From assembly GCF_900609055.1 (NCBI RefSeq), contig NZ_UXAW01000051.1, positions 186,001 through 250,000 on the forward strand: 64,000 nt of DNA. The letters run 5' to 3'. This document shows, piece after piece, positions 51,501 through 59,867 of this stretch (the stretch's first letter is position 1; each line of letters starts with the position of its first letter). This DNA comes from Pseudogemmobacter humi (GTDB taxonomy: Bacteria; Pseudomonadota; Alphaproteobacteria; Rhodobacterales; Rhodobacteraceae). Made by a program: the position numbers and the translations under genes. The notes under the pieces were generated by a model, which was not told where the DNA came from, did not search any database, and saw only the letters and a program-made list of their open reading frames with translations.

Positions 51501-52411
51501 TTCAGGGGGTTGTGCTCAAGCCGGTCACCCGCTCGATGGTGTTCAGCACCCTGTCGGGCGTGCTGGCTGTCGCGCCGGGCGCCGGTGCCCGCATGCCTTT
51601 GCGGCGGATCGGCGGGGATGGCGATCTGATCCGGGCGCTGGCCGGGCGCCGGGTGCTGGTGGTCGACGACAATGCGCTCAACCGCGAGGTGGCGCGCGAG
51701 TTTCTCGAACTGGCGGGGATGCTGGTCGTCACCGCCTCCGACGGCCGCGAGGCGATCCTGCGGATGGAGGAGGCGGCCTTCGGGGTGGTGCTGATGGATG
51801 TGCACATGCCAGGCATGAACGGGCTGGAGGCGATCCGCGAGATCCGCCGCCGCCCGGAATGGGCCAGCCTGCCGGTGATCGCGCTGACCGCCCGGGCCCG
51901 GGTCGAGGATCAGCGCGAAAGCCTGGCGGCGGGCATGACGGCGCATCTGACCAAGCCGCTTGACGAACAGGCGCTTTACCGGCTGCTCGCGGAGCTGGTG
52001 GGGCAGGGCGCGGCCCCCCCGGCCTATACCCCCGACCTGCCGCAGCTTCTGCGCCGCTTCGGCGGCTCGCGTGAGCGGCTTTTGCGCTTCGTGGACGGTT
52101 TCCTGCGCGATTTCGGCGATATGGAGGCGCGTTTTGCCGCGCTGATGGCCGGGGGCGATCTGGCGAAGATCGCAGATTTCGCGCATCGGGTGCGCGGCGT
52201 GGTCGGCTATCTCGAAGCGGATGCGATGTTCGCGCTGTCGGGCCATGTGGAAGAGGCCGCGCGCCGGGGTGACGGCGCCCGGGTCGAGGCGCTGGCGCCG
52301 GGTCTTCGCCGGCTGATGGCGGAATGCCTGGCGCATCTGCATCGCTTCCGCGCCGATATGGCGCCGCCGGAAGGCGGGGGGCCGGAAGGGGAAGCGGCGG
52401 GGCGGATATGA
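48542..52411 (+). CDS. Hybrid sensor histidine kinase with two receivers and Hpt
   Basis: 1289 aa. TM1 at about 17-37, a periplasmic sensor, TM2 at about 277-298, a HAMP-like stretch and two PAS domains (about 380-490 and 500-625). HisKA has FLATMSHEIRTPMN (near 643). The ATPase domain has NLVGNAVKFTEKG, RDTGIGM and GTGLGLAI. Two receivers follow, VLIVDDNEAARKM with LSDWRMPGMDG (about 886-1005) and VLVVDDNALNREV with LMDVHMPGMNG (about 1037-1155). The Hpt domain has its phospho-His in FAHRVRGVVGYL (near 1215), where many Hpt domains have AHxLKG. No separate output regulator is adjacent, so it probably feeds a distant one. Start ATG 48542; weak ribosome site. Confidence 0.92.
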   Translation: MVNLLPERIRRPTLRTALIAILIVALLPTLGVVAMALINAGKSFRELSEQRLLETASILAQSTASEIEVTGRLLHGLQAGLGQPGAPLTGPHATDASRHDLFSLVRNEAGAFAPPPGVEPALAGLVVQAAGTGRMQVSNFLPERYPGDTPRIAIAHPAAEGGGAVTVAVVVGHPGNLIRSLARQTKSSGAAVLAITDGEGRIIARSVGGERLTGQPVPDWPVLAALGTGSGSFRARTIEGRAIVFSFQRIAGTPGWVALVGEPVVSFDLRWQNPIRSMIIASSATIAVALLFALLLARRVLAPIRGLVERSRQIAALQGRGGVHDAVAVPPAMIAEFETLRRSLDQAERELRARLTESRAAEETARESLRALEWAERLARIGSWTYDPARSSLSASAMMSEMNGADPGREITLEDLRRMMPPEDFARVGEANRRCLETGEPYTVDIAHYRPSGGSFSAEVRGQAIRGADGRIAAISGTVQDVSEREEARAQLGAIVDSLPNGAIYRIDYLAPGIGLDGNEITTEEMRVSYVSAGVERLVGYPAEAIMENPGLLMRAVHPDDRERYLAASRQATLDQTNFECDFRVVRPDGSLRWLQIRSAPRALGCGRVWDGIILDVTQAYETAEALRIAKENAEAAERAKADFLATMSHEIRTPMNSVIGMTRLALQTEPDPRQRNYLEKINDSANVLLGIITDILDYSRIEAGGMTLESAVFRLESVLETVSSVTALRAEEKGLELTFDIASGVCGLWRGDSLRLAQVLTNLVGNAVKFTEKGDVVVSVSVQPGGAGEGERLLFAVRDTGIGMTGAQIAGLFRPFSQAGADTARKYGGTGLGLAISRRIVELMGGRIWVESTPGLGSTFFFTAELDRAGPEPASRISEGLKDRRVLIVDDNEAARKMLADMVTGFGMRALTASGGEEALYLLHGAEAGGQPFDIVLSDWRMPGMDGLELARRIREDARLLNLPAVLMVTAYGQQLVLSEAGDIRLQGVVLKPVTRSMVFSTLSGVLAVAPGAGARMPLRRIGGDGDLIRALAGRRVLVVDDNALNREVAREFLELAGMLVVTASDGREAILRMEEAAFGVVLMDVHMPGMNGLEAIREIRRRPEWASLPVIALTARARVEDQRESLAAGMTAHLTKPLDEQALYRLLAELVGQGAAPPAYTPDLPQLLRRFGGSRERLLRFVDGFLRDFGDMEARFAALMAGGDLAKIADFAHRVRGVVGYLEADAMFALSGHVEEAARRGDGARVEALAPGLRRLMAECLAHLHRFRADMAPPEGGGPEGEAAGRI

Positions 52412-52467
52412 ACGCGGCACCGCAATACCCTTGCGGATGAGGGCGGCGGCGCAAGAGAGGGAAGGGT

Positions 52468-52561
52468 GAGAGACTGGACAGCGACCCAGGCGGGGCTCGT
52501 TACGGCTGCTTCCTTCCGGACCTGACCGGGTTGGCGAGGCGCCTGCCCGCGCCAGCCTCTC
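52468..52561 (-). ncRNA. ffs: SRP RNA (4.5S type)
   Basis: The minus strand carries GGTCAGGTCCGGAAGGAAGC followed by AGCC, the conserved domain IV hairpin (GGAA loop) that binds Ffh. The ends GAGAGGCTGG and CCAGTCTCTC pair to close a rod about 94 nt long. It recruits ribosome-nascent chains to the membrane. The ends are estimated from the closing helix. Confidence 0.93.
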
Positions 52562-52656
52562 AAGCCGGGATATATGCCGGCCCGGACTGCGGCGCAAGTG
52601 GCGCTCGCATGGGCGGCGTGCCGGAGCCATGATGTCGCGCGCTCAGCACGCCGGAG

Positions 52657-54588
52657 TCATTCCGGGTGCAGGCGAAAGCGGGAAAATCCCTCTTCGGTCA
52701 GGCCCACCGGCTCGGGGCGCAACGCGGCCAGCTCGCCCAGATGACCGGCGCAGCCGCTGCCGGTGTCGAACAAGAGGCTGGTGCCGGGCATCGGCACGAA
52801 GGACCAGCCGCCGCCCCGGTGCGGCCCGATCCGCCCCGCTTCGCGGATGTAGCCGGCGATCGCATCGGTGCAAAGCCGGTTATCGTCCAGCACCAGCCGG
52901 TCCGAGGCCAGCGCATGGGCCGAGGCGAGATAGCTGTTCGTCACCACCACGACACGCTCGTCGGGGGCGAGGGGGCGGCCGCCGATACCGAGATCGCGGA
53001 TCCGGCCCTCTCCCGGCGTGGCCGCGCGGTCGCGCAGGCAGGGCTGGCTCAGGTCGATGCGGTAATCCGCCCCCACCGCCACCTCATAGCTGAAGCCGGG
53101 GACCCGCGGGTCGATCAGCATCTGGTCGGGCCGGCCCGGGGTGATGCGGTTGAAGATCGCGCTGGTGCGGTCGAGCCGCGCGGCAAGCCCGGCGCCGGTC
53201 ATGATCTCGGCGGTCACGGTATTGGGGAAAGGATAGAGGTCGAACACATGGCGCAGGGACAGCGGCCCGGGCGGGATGTCGCTGTAATGCTGCGGCCCGC
53301 CGTGCCCGCCGCAGCGATAGGCGGTGACCAGCGCCACCATCGGCAGGCCGGCCCAGGGGGTGGCGGCCAGCGCGCGCCGCGTGTGGTGCATCTTGGCGGC
53401 GCCGATCAGCCGCAGCGCCTGGCAATCCGCCACCTGGGCGAACCAGGTCGACAGCGGGATCGTGGTGGTGCCCAGCCTGCGGCGCATCTTCGACAGCGCG
53501 GCGCGGTGATCGGGCGCAAGCGAATCCCGCAGGGGCGCGGCGGCGGCGCGGATCGTCCGGGCAGACAGACCGGCGATGGATTCCGAGCCGTGGATCAGCC
53601 GCGTCTCGCTTTGCGCCACCTGCCAGCCCTGGCGCGCGGGCCGCAGCCACAGGTCGATGATCCCCAGATGCGAGCCCTCATGCCCCGGCTGCACCACGGG
53701 TTTGCCCACGATCCGGCCGCGCAGGGAATCGATCCGCGGATCGGGATGGCCGCCGCCGTCGGGAAAGGTCAGATGGCTGTGGCCCGCGATCACCGCATCC
53801 ACGCCGGGGATGGCGGCGATCGCGGCGGCCTGCGCGTCCGAGCCATTGGTCCGGCGACTGGCCGAAACCCCGGTATGCGCCAGACAGACCACCAGATCCG
53901 CGCCGCGCCGCCGCAGTTCCGGCACCCAGGCCCGGGCGGCTTCGGCCATCGGGCGCACGAGGATATGGCCCTCAAGATGGCGGCGGTCCCATTGCAGGAT
54001 CTCGGGCGGGGTCAGACCGAGGAGACCGATGGTGATCGCGCGCGGGCCGTCCGGCATCCCGGGCAGGCGGCGGCTGACCAGCGCGAAAGGCGTGCAGAGA
54101 AAGCGGTCCTGCAACGGATCCGACCCGGCTGCGGTCAGCACATTGGCGGACAGCACCGGAAATCCCGCCCCCGCCACGGCCTGGCGCAGAAAGCCGAGGC
54201 CATAGTTGAACTCGTGATTGCCGAGCGCCGCCGCATCGTAGCCGAGCGTGTTGAAGGCGGCGATGGCGGGATGCACCCTTCCGCGCCGCCCGGCGATATC
54301 GGGATCGGCCAGCGCGCTGCCTTGCAGGAAATCGCCGTTGTCGAGCAGGAGCGAGGCCGGGGCGTCGCGCCGCGCCTCGTCGATCAGGCAGGCGATCCGG
54401 GCAAGGCCGCTGCCGAACAGCGGCCGGTTGGAATAATAATCGTAGGACAGGATCTGTGCATGCAGGTCGCTGGTGGCGATCAGCCGCAGATGGCCGCAGC
54501 CGGCGGGTGTCGCGGTGGCGGCGATGGCCGGGGGCGAGGCAACCTCGTCCGGCCAGCCGACCTCTCCGACCTCTCCGGGGCCGGTCAT
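52657..54588 (-). CDS. cpdB: CpdB-like 2',3'-cyclic-nucleotide phosphodiesterase/3'-nucleotidase, no signal peptide
   Basis: 643 aa. The N-terminal metallophosphatase has LRLIATSDLHAQ, LLLDNGDFLQGS, ALGNHEFNYG and VIAGHSHLTFP (dimetal ligands). The C-terminal 5'-nucleotidase domain includes FPNTVTAEIMTG and the NSYLASAHALASD block. Such enzymes usually act in the periplasm, but this N-terminus (MTGPGEVGEVGWPDEV...) has no signal peptide or Tat motif, so it may be cytoplasmic or start-shifted. Its ATG overlaps the stop of a 23-codon ORF (ATGA). The usual role is recycling of nucleotides from RNA breakdown. Confidence 0.85.
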   Translation of the reverse strand: MTGPGEVGEVGWPDEVASPPAIAATATPAGCGHLRLIATSDLHAQILSYDYYSNRPLFGSGLARIACLIDEARRDAPASLLLDNGDFLQGSALADPDIAGRRGRVHPAIAAFNTLGYDAAALGNHEFNYGLGFLRQAVAGAGFPVLSANVLTAAGSDPLQDRFLCTPFALVSRRLPGMPDGPRAITIGLLGLTPPEILQWDRRHLEGHILVRPMAEAARAWVPELRRRGADLVVCLAHTGVSASRRTNGSDAQAAAIAAIPGVDAVIAGHSHLTFPDGGGHPDPRIDSLRGRIVGKPVVQPGHEGSHLGIIDLWLRPARQGWQVAQSETRLIHGSESIAGLSARTIRAAAAPLRDSLAPDHRAALSKMRRRLGTTTIPLSTWFAQVADCQALRLIGAAKMHHTRRALAATPWAGLPMVALVTAYRCGGHGGPQHYSDIPPGPLSLRHVFDLYPFPNTVTAEIMTGAGLAARLDRTSAIFNRITPGRPDQMLIDPRVPGFSYEVAVGADYRIDLSQPCLRDRAATPGEGRIRDLGIGGRPLAPDERVVVVTNSYLASAHALASDRLVLDDNRLCTDAIAGYIREAGRIGPHRGGGWSFVPMPGTSLLFDTGSGCAGHLGELAALRPEPVGLTEEGFSRFRLHPE

Positions 54589-54656
54589 GCCGGTTTCGCC
54601 TCATTGTCGAAGAACTTTGCGGAAAAAGGCACCGGCCAATCCGATTGATCTGTCAT
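54585..54656 (-). CDS. 23-aa ORF coupled to the cpdB-like gene
   Basis: MTDQSDWPVPFSAKFFDNEA then KPA and stop. AAGGAG lies 5 nt before the ATG, a better ribosome site than that of the cpdB-like gene, and its TGA overlaps the next ATG (ATGA). This is the layout of a translated leader peptide or small protein that drives coupled translation. It is soluble, aromatic-rich and mixed in charge. No family recognised. Confidence 0.5.
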   Translation of the reverse strand: MTDQSDWPVPFSAKFFDNEAKPA

Positions 54657-54792
54657 GTTCTCCTTAAGGTTGTCATGCGCCGGGGTTGGCGGCAAGCGTC
54701 GGTTGCATATCCGCTGCCGCAGGCCGCGCGGGCGGGCTTTTCCTGACACACTCCGCATGCGATGAAACCGCAGCCAGAGCAGGAGAGCGGAC

Positions 54793-55737
54793 ATGCGCAT
54801 CGCGGAACAGGTGACTTTCGGCGGAACCGGACGCGACCGCGGCCATGAGTTGCGCCGCGACCCCGACGCGCTGGCCGCGCTGCTGGCGGAGGGGCGGGTG
54901 CTGCCCTTATGGCGCTGCATGGTGCTGGCGGGCGAGGATGCGCTCGGCTGGCTGCAAGTGGGCGATCCGATGCTGGAAGACGCGCCGCAGCCGGTGTTTC
55001 TGGGCCTCTGGCAGGGCAAAGGCGTGTTCGCCGCCGATATCTCGCACTGGAGCCCGGAGCAGGGCGTGCCCGATCAGGGCGGCTTCGACGCAGGGATGCA
55101 GCCCCATCCGCTGGCGCCCGAAGGCCACGCGCTGACCGAGCTGCGCCGGATCATGGCCGCGCTGTCGCCGGACGAGGCCGAGATGGCCGCCACCGCCCGC
55201 GCGCTTCTGGAATGGCACCGGACGCATGGCTTCTGCGCCGCCTGCGGCGCAGCGTCGCAGGCGGGCGGCGGCGGCTGGCACCGCAAATGCCCCGCCTGCC
55301 ATGCGATGCATTTCCCGCGCACCGATCCGGTGGTGATCATGCTGGTCACCAGGGCCAACCGCCTGCTTCTGGGCCGCAGCCCCGGCTGGCCCGAGGGGAT
55401 GTATTCCACCCTGGCCGGTTTCGTCGAGCCGGGCGAGACGGTCGAGGCCGCCGTGCGCCGCGAGGTGCATGAGGAAACCGGCATAAGCTGCGGCGCGGTG
55501 CGCTATCTGGCCAGTCAGCCCTGGCCCTTCCCGGCCTCGCTGATGCTGGGCTGCCATGCCGAGGCGATGAGCGAGTCGATCACGCTGGATCCGGCCGAAC
55601 TGGAGGATGCGCTCTGGCTGACGCGCGAAGAGATGGTGGCGGTGCTGTCAGACGATCACCCTGCGGTCCGGCCGCCGCGTCAGGGCTCGATCGCGCGGTT
55701 CCTGATCACGAACTGGCTTGCCGACCGGCTGGATTGA
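54793..55737 (+). CDS. nudC: NADH pyrophosphatase NudC
   Basis: 314 aa. A zinc ribbon (CAAC near 150, CPAC near 170) precedes a full Nudix box, GFVEPGETVEAAVRREVHEE then TGI, and the NudC-specific SQPWPFPASLM array. It hydrolyses NADH to NMNH and AMP and removes NAD caps from RNA. The ATG at 54793 gives the normal family length. It diverges from the cpdB-like gene across 136 bp. Confidence 0.93.
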   Translation: MRIAEQVTFGGTGRDRGHELRRDPDALAALLAEGRVLPLWRCMVLAGEDALGWLQVGDPMLEDAPQPVFLGLWQGKGVFAADISHWSPEQGVPDQGGFDAGMQPHPLAPEGHALTELRRIMAALSPDEAEMAATARALLEWHRTHGFCAACGAASQAGGGGWHRKCPACHAMHFPRTDPVVIMLVTRANRLLLGRSPGWPEGMYSTLAGFVEPGETVEAAVRREVHEETGISCGAVRYLASQPWPFPASLMLGCHAEAMSESITLDPAELEDALWLTREEMVAVLSDDHPAVRPPRQGSIARFLITNWLADRLD

Positions 55738-55791
55738 GGCGACACTCCGGCGCGGAAAACGCTATATAAACGGTACAGGCAGGTCAGGCGC

Positions 55792-56259
55792 ATGAAACTC
55801 GGGACGCGGCAGGACATCGAGGCCCCGCTGGATTTCGTCTGGCAGCAACTGACCGATTTTGAGCAGTTCGAGCGTATGGCCCTGCGGCGCGGCGCCGAGG
55901 TCGAGCGGGTCGACCAGCTGAAGCGCCCCGGTCCGGGCATGGGCTGGCGTCTGCGTTTCGCATATCGCGGCAAGCCGCGCCGGATGCTGGTGCGGATCGC
56001 GGAACTGACCGAAAACAGCGTGATCGACTGCGGGCTGGACAGTGCCTCGGTCGAGGGGGCCGCGCGGATCGAGCTGATGGCGCTGGCGCCGCGCCGGACC
56101 CGGATCTCGCTGGTGGCGGATCTGCGGCCCAAAACCCTGGCGGCGCGGCTGGTGATCCAGTCGCTGCGCCTTGCCAAAGGCCGCACGCAGCGCAAACTCG
56201 ATACGGCGCTTGGCCGGCTGGTCGCGCTGGTCGAGGAACGCTGGCGCGCGGGAAGCTGA
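55792..56259 (+). CDS. SRPBCC-family protein
   Basis: 155 aa with the helix-grip (START/Bet v1-like) pattern: MKLGTRQDIEAPLDFVWQQLTDFEQFERM, a central beta-sheet with RMLVRIAELTENSVIDCGLD, and a long C-terminal helix. Such proteins bind hydrophobic ligands; the role here is unknown. It follows nudC by 54 bp and may be cotranscribed. Confidence 0.82.
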   Translation: MKLGTRQDIEAPLDFVWQQLTDFEQFERMALRRGAEVERVDQLKRPGPGMGWRLRFAYRGKPRRMLVRIAELTENSVIDCGLDSASVEGAARIELMALAPRRTRISLVADLRPKTLAARLVIQSLRLAKGRTQRKLDTALGRLVALVEERWRAGS

Positions 56260-56262
56260 GGG

Positions 56263-57093
56263 TCAGCGCCGCTCGGTCGATGCGGGATAGACGCCGAGGA
56301 TGTTCAGCTCGGTGGTGAAGAAGCCCAGCTCTTCCAGCGCGCGCGCCAGCGGCGGGTCCTCGGGATGGCCTTCCACATCGGCATAGAAGGCGGTTGCGGT
56401 GAAATGGCCGCCGATCATGTAGCTTTCCAGCTTGGTCATGTTCACCCCGTTGGTGGCGAAACCGCCAAGCGCCTTGTAAAGCGCCGCAGGAATGTTCCTG
56501 ACCTGGAAGGTGAAGGTGGTGACCATCTTCTCTGCCCGGCGCGTATGGTCGGGGGTGCGGCTCATCACCAGAAAGCGGGTGGTGTTGTTGGCGTGATCCT
56601 CGATATGGCGGGCCAGCACGTCCAGCCCGTAGATCTCGGCCGCCAGTTCGCTGGCCAGCGCGGCGCGGGCCGGATCACCCGCCTCGGCCGCCTCGCGCGC
56701 GGCTTTCGCATTGTCGGAACTGACCACGCCGCGGATGCCGTGTTTCTTCAGGAACCCCGCGCATTGCGGCAGGATCACCACATGGCCATGCGCCTCGCGC
56801 ACGTCTTCGACCCGGCCGCCCTTCACCCCCAGCAGGTTGACATGGACCCGCACGAAGTCCTCGTCGATGATGTGCAGGCCCGAATCCGGCAAGAGGCTGT
56901 GAACATCGGCCACCCGGCCGTAGGTCGAGTTCTCGACCGCCAGCATCCCCAGTTCGGCGTCGCCCCGGCGCACGGAATCGACCACCTCCTCGAAGGTGGG
57001 GCAGGGCAGCACCTCCATCCCCGGGCGCGCCTGGCGGCAGGCCTGGTGCGAATAGGCGCCGGGTTCCCCCTGGAAGGCGATCGGGCCAGCCAT
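56263..57093 (-). CDS. pheA: Prephenate dehydratase
   Basis: 276 aa. FQGEPGAYSHQA at the N-terminus, then AVENSTYGRVADVHSLL, and the catalytic TTRF motif (ANNTTRFLVMSR) mark the dehydratase. The C-terminal ACT domain (TFTFQVRNIPAALYKALGGFATNGVNMTKLES) is the phenylalanine feedback site. No chorismate mutase domain is fused. The ATG at 57093 has AGGAGAG just upstream. Divergent to the cytochrome gene, an arrangement known from Paracoccus. Confidence 0.94.
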   Translation of the reverse strand: MAGPIAFQGEPGAYSHQACRQARPGMEVLPCPTFEEVVDSVRRGDAELGMLAVENSTYGRVADVHSLLPDSGLHIIDEDFVRVHVNLLGVKGGRVEDVREAHGHVVILPQCAGFLKKHGIRGVVSSDNAKAAREAAEAGDPARAALASELAAEIYGLDVLARHIEDHANNTTRFLVMSRTPDHTRRAEKMVTTFTFQVRNIPAALYKALGGFATNGVNMTKLESYMIGGHFTATAFYADVEGHPEDPPLARALEELGFFTTELNILGVYPASTERR

Positions 57094-57215
57094 GATTCTC
57101 TCCTGAAAATTCACGTTTCCGGTGCCGCAGAGGCGATTGGTCGCGCTCCTACACCTTGCAAGAGACCGGGGGAAGCGGCTAATACCCCGTCAGACGACCA
57201 AGGGATGCGCGCGAC

Positions 57216-57743
57216 ATGTTCGACACGATGACGATGACCAAGGCGACCGGCGCAGTCTGCGGGGCACTTCTCGTGCTGCTGCTTGGCAACTGGGCCGCAT
57301 CTGCGCTTTACAGCACCAGCCCGGCCGGCGGCCACCATGGCGAAGAAGTCGCCCAGGCCTATACGATCGACACCGGCGCGACCGGCGGCGATGAGGGCGG
57401 CGCGGCCGAAGTGGTGGATTTCGCCACCATCTACGCCAATGCCGATGCAGCGGCGGGCGAAAAGATCTTCAACAAATGCAAGGCCTGCCACAAGCTTGAT
57501 GGCGCCGACATCACCGGCCCGCATCTGAACGGCGTGGTCGACCGCGAGATCGCCAGCATCGCCGGCTTCGCCTATTCGTCCTCGATGGCCGATCACAAGG
57601 GCGCCCACTGGACGCCCGAGACGCTGGACACTTTCCTGACCTCGCCCAAGGCTTTTGCGGCCAATACGAAAATGTCCTTCGCCGGCCTGCCCAAACCCGA
57701 GGAGCGCGCGAATCTGATCGCCTTCCTCGCGACCCAGAACTGA
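57216..57743 (+). CDS. cycM: Membrane-anchored cytochrome c552
   Basis: 175 aa. An uncleaved signal anchor (about 10-31, [20 protein letters not shown]) is followed by a flexible Gly/Glu/His linker (about 35-70). One heme c domain follows with CKACH (near 88), the GPHLNGVV block and a Met ligand in NTKMSFAGL. The type is the Paracoccus CycM, which carries electrons from the bc1 complex to aa3 oxidase. A Rho-independent terminator follows. Confidence 0.92.
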   Translation: MFDTMTMTKATGAVCGALLVLLLGNWAASALYSTSPAGGHHGEEVAQAYTIDTGATGGDEGGAAEVVDFATIYANADAAAGEKIFNKCKACHKLDGADITGPHLNGVVDREIASIAGFAYSSSMADHKGAHWTPETLDTFLTSPKAFAANTKMSFAGLPKPEERANLIAFLATQN

Positions 57744-57771
57744 GGCAGGGCAACCGCCCGACCGGAACCAC

Positions 57772-57800
57772 AGGCCGCGCCCCCCGGGTGCGGCCTTTTT
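57772..57800 (+). terminator. Terminator of cycM
   Basis: Stem AGGCCGCGCCC with GGGTGCGGCCT (one G-U pair) and a TTTTT run ending at 57800. Confidence 0.85.
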
Positions 57801-57896
57801 CGCAGCGCGGCCCAAAGTCACGCAATCGCGCCTTTTCCTTGAACTGCCGGGCCTTTAGCATCAATGATCCTGAGGGACAGAATGCCGGAGGATCGG

Positions 57897-59846
57897 ATGG
57901 GTGCGGCGCAGGGGGCGAAAGGCGGCAGGGCAGGGGCCCGGGCGGTTCGCAGCGGTGGTGACGCAGGGCCCGCGGGCTGGCTTGCGGGGGCGGCGCTGGC
58001 GCTGGCGGCGCTGATCGCCCCGGCGGGGATGCTCAGGGCCGAAGAGGTGATCGTCTCGCATGGCATCACCACCTTCAACGGCGACGAACTGAAGCTGCCC
58101 GCCGATTTCCCGCATCTGCCCTATGTCAACCCCGAGGCCCCGAAGGGCGGCGAGATCAGCCTTGCCGCGGTGCAGGCCGGGTTCGATTCGATGAATCCGT
58201 TTTCGGTGAAGGGCCGCGCGGCGCAAGGCTCGCCGATGATGCTGGAAAGCATCCTGACCGGCACCGCCGACGAGATCGGAGCCTCTTACTGCTTCATGTG
58301 CATCACGATGGAATACCCGCCCGACCGGAGCTGGGTGGTGTTCAACCTGCGCGAGGATGTGAAATTCTCGGACGGCAGCGCGCTGACCTCGGAAGATGTG
58401 ATATTCTCTTACCAGACCTTGCTGACCAAGGGCCTGTCGGATTTCCGCACCGTTCTGGCGCAGCAGGTCGAGGGCGCCGAGGCGCTTGGGCCCCACAAGG
58501 TGAAATTCACCTTCCTCGAAGGCGTGCCGACCCGCGATCTGCCCGCCACGGTGGGCAGCCTGCCGATCCTCTCGAAGGCGCATTACGAGGCGAACGGGCT
58601 CGACCTTGAGGAAAGCTCGATGGTGCCCTTCCTCGGCTCGGGTCCCTATGTGCCGCAGCCGGTGAAAAGCGGCACCTCGGTCAGCTACCGGCGCAACCCG
58701 GATTACTGGGCGCAGGATCTGCCCCTCGGCATCGGCCAGAACAATTACGACGTGATCCGCTACGAATATTTCGCCGAGCCGAGCAGCGCGCTTGAGGCGT
58801 TCAAGGGCGGGGCCTATACCTTCCGCGAGGAATCCGTCGCCAAGCAATGGGCCGAGCAATACAACTTCCCGGCGGTGCTGAACGGCACGGTGAAGAAAGC
58901 CGCGCTGCCTCTGGGCACCAAGGCCAACGGCCAGTCTTGGGTGTTCAACCTGCGCCGCGAAGCCTGGGCCGATCGCCGGGTGCGCGAGGCGATCGCGCTG
59001 ATGTTCAATTTCGAATGGTCGAACCAGGTCCTGTTCTACGGCGCCTATGAGCGGATCGATTCCTTCTGGGAAAATTCCTGGCTGGAAGCCGAAGGCCCGC
59101 CCGCGCCCGAAGAAGCGGCGATCCTGAAGCCGCTGGTCGATGAGGGGCTGCTGCCAGCCGCGATCCTGACCGATCCGCCGGTGTCGCCCGCGGTCTCGCG
59201 CGCCGAGCGCCAGCTTGACCGCGGCAATCTGCGCAAGGCCTCGGCGCTGCTGGACGAGGCCGGATGGGAGCCGGGCGCCGACGGCATCCGCCGCAACGCC
59301 GGCGGCCAGGTGCTGAGGATCGAGTTCCTGGAGGACAATCCGAATTTCGAGCGCGTGATCGCGCCTTTCGTCGAGAACCTGCGCGCCATCGGCATCGACG
59401 CCAGCCTGAACCTGATCGATTCCGCGCAATACGAGGTGCGCACCCGCAACCCGGCCTATGATTTCGACATCATCGGCTCTTTCACCCAGACCGGCTATTT
59501 CTCGGGCGCCGAACTGCGGCAGTATTACGGGTCGGAAACCGCCGATATTTCGGTGTTCAACGCGGCGGGGCTGAAAAGCCCGGCGGTGGACCGGCTGATC
59601 GGCGTGGTGATGGCGGCGGATTCGATGGAGAGCCTGACCACCGCCACCCATACTCTGGATCGGGTGCTGCGCTACGAACAGTTCCGCATCCCGATGTGGC
59701 ACAAGGCCGAAAGCTGGTATGCCTATTACGATATGTATGAACATCCGGCGGAACTGCCGCCCTATTCCACCGGCTATCTGTCCTGGTGGTGGGTGAACCC
59801 CGACAAGGCGGCCGCGCTGAAGGCCAGCGGCGCTCTGCGCCAGTAA
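57897..59846 (+). CDS. yejA: Peptide-binding protein of the YejABEF importer
   Basis: 649 aa. After a basic start comes a signal peptide (WLAGAALALAALIAPAGMLRA-EE), then the SBP_bac_5 fold with GITTFNGDELKLPADFPHLPYVNPEAPKGGE, typical of YejA, and IGQNNYDVIRYEYFAEPSSALEAFKGG. It binds oligopeptides and microcin C-type compounds in the periplasm. The ATG at 57897 is chosen for GGAGG 6 nt upstream; in-frame ATGs at 57864 and 57882 are possible. First gene of the operon. Confidence 0.9.
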   Translation: MGAAQGAKGGRAGARAVRSGGDAGPAGWLAGAALALAALIAPAGMLRAEEVIVSHGITTFNGDELKLPADFPHLPYVNPEAPKGGEISLAAVQAGFDSMNPFSVKGRAAQGSPMMLESILTGTADEIGASYCFMCITMEYPPDRSWVVFNLREDVKFSDGSALTSEDVIFSYQTLLTKGLSDFRTVLAQQVEGAEALGPHKVKFTFLEGVPTRDLPATVGSLPILSKAHYEANGLDLEESSMVPFLGSGPYVPQPVKSGTSVSYRRNPDYWAQDLPLGIGQNNYDVIRYEYFAEPSSALEAFKGGAYTFREESVAKQWAEQYNFPAVLNGTVKKAALPLGTKANGQSWVFNLRREAWADRRVREAIALMFNFEWSNQVLFYGAYERIDSFWENSWLEAEGPPAPEEAAILKPLVDEGLLPAAILTDPPVSPAVSRAERQLDRGNLRKASALLDEAGWEPGADGIRRNAGGQVLRIEFLEDNPNFERVIAPFVENLRAIGIDASLNLIDSAQYEVRTRNPAYDFDIIGSFTQTGYFSGAELRQYYGSETADISVFNAAGLKSPAVDRLIGVVMAADSMESLTTATHTLDRVLRYEQFRIPMWHKAESWYAYYDMYEHPAELPPYSTGYLSWWWVNPDKAAALKASGALRQ

Positions 59847-59867
59847 CCTTTTGAACAGGCTAAGATT

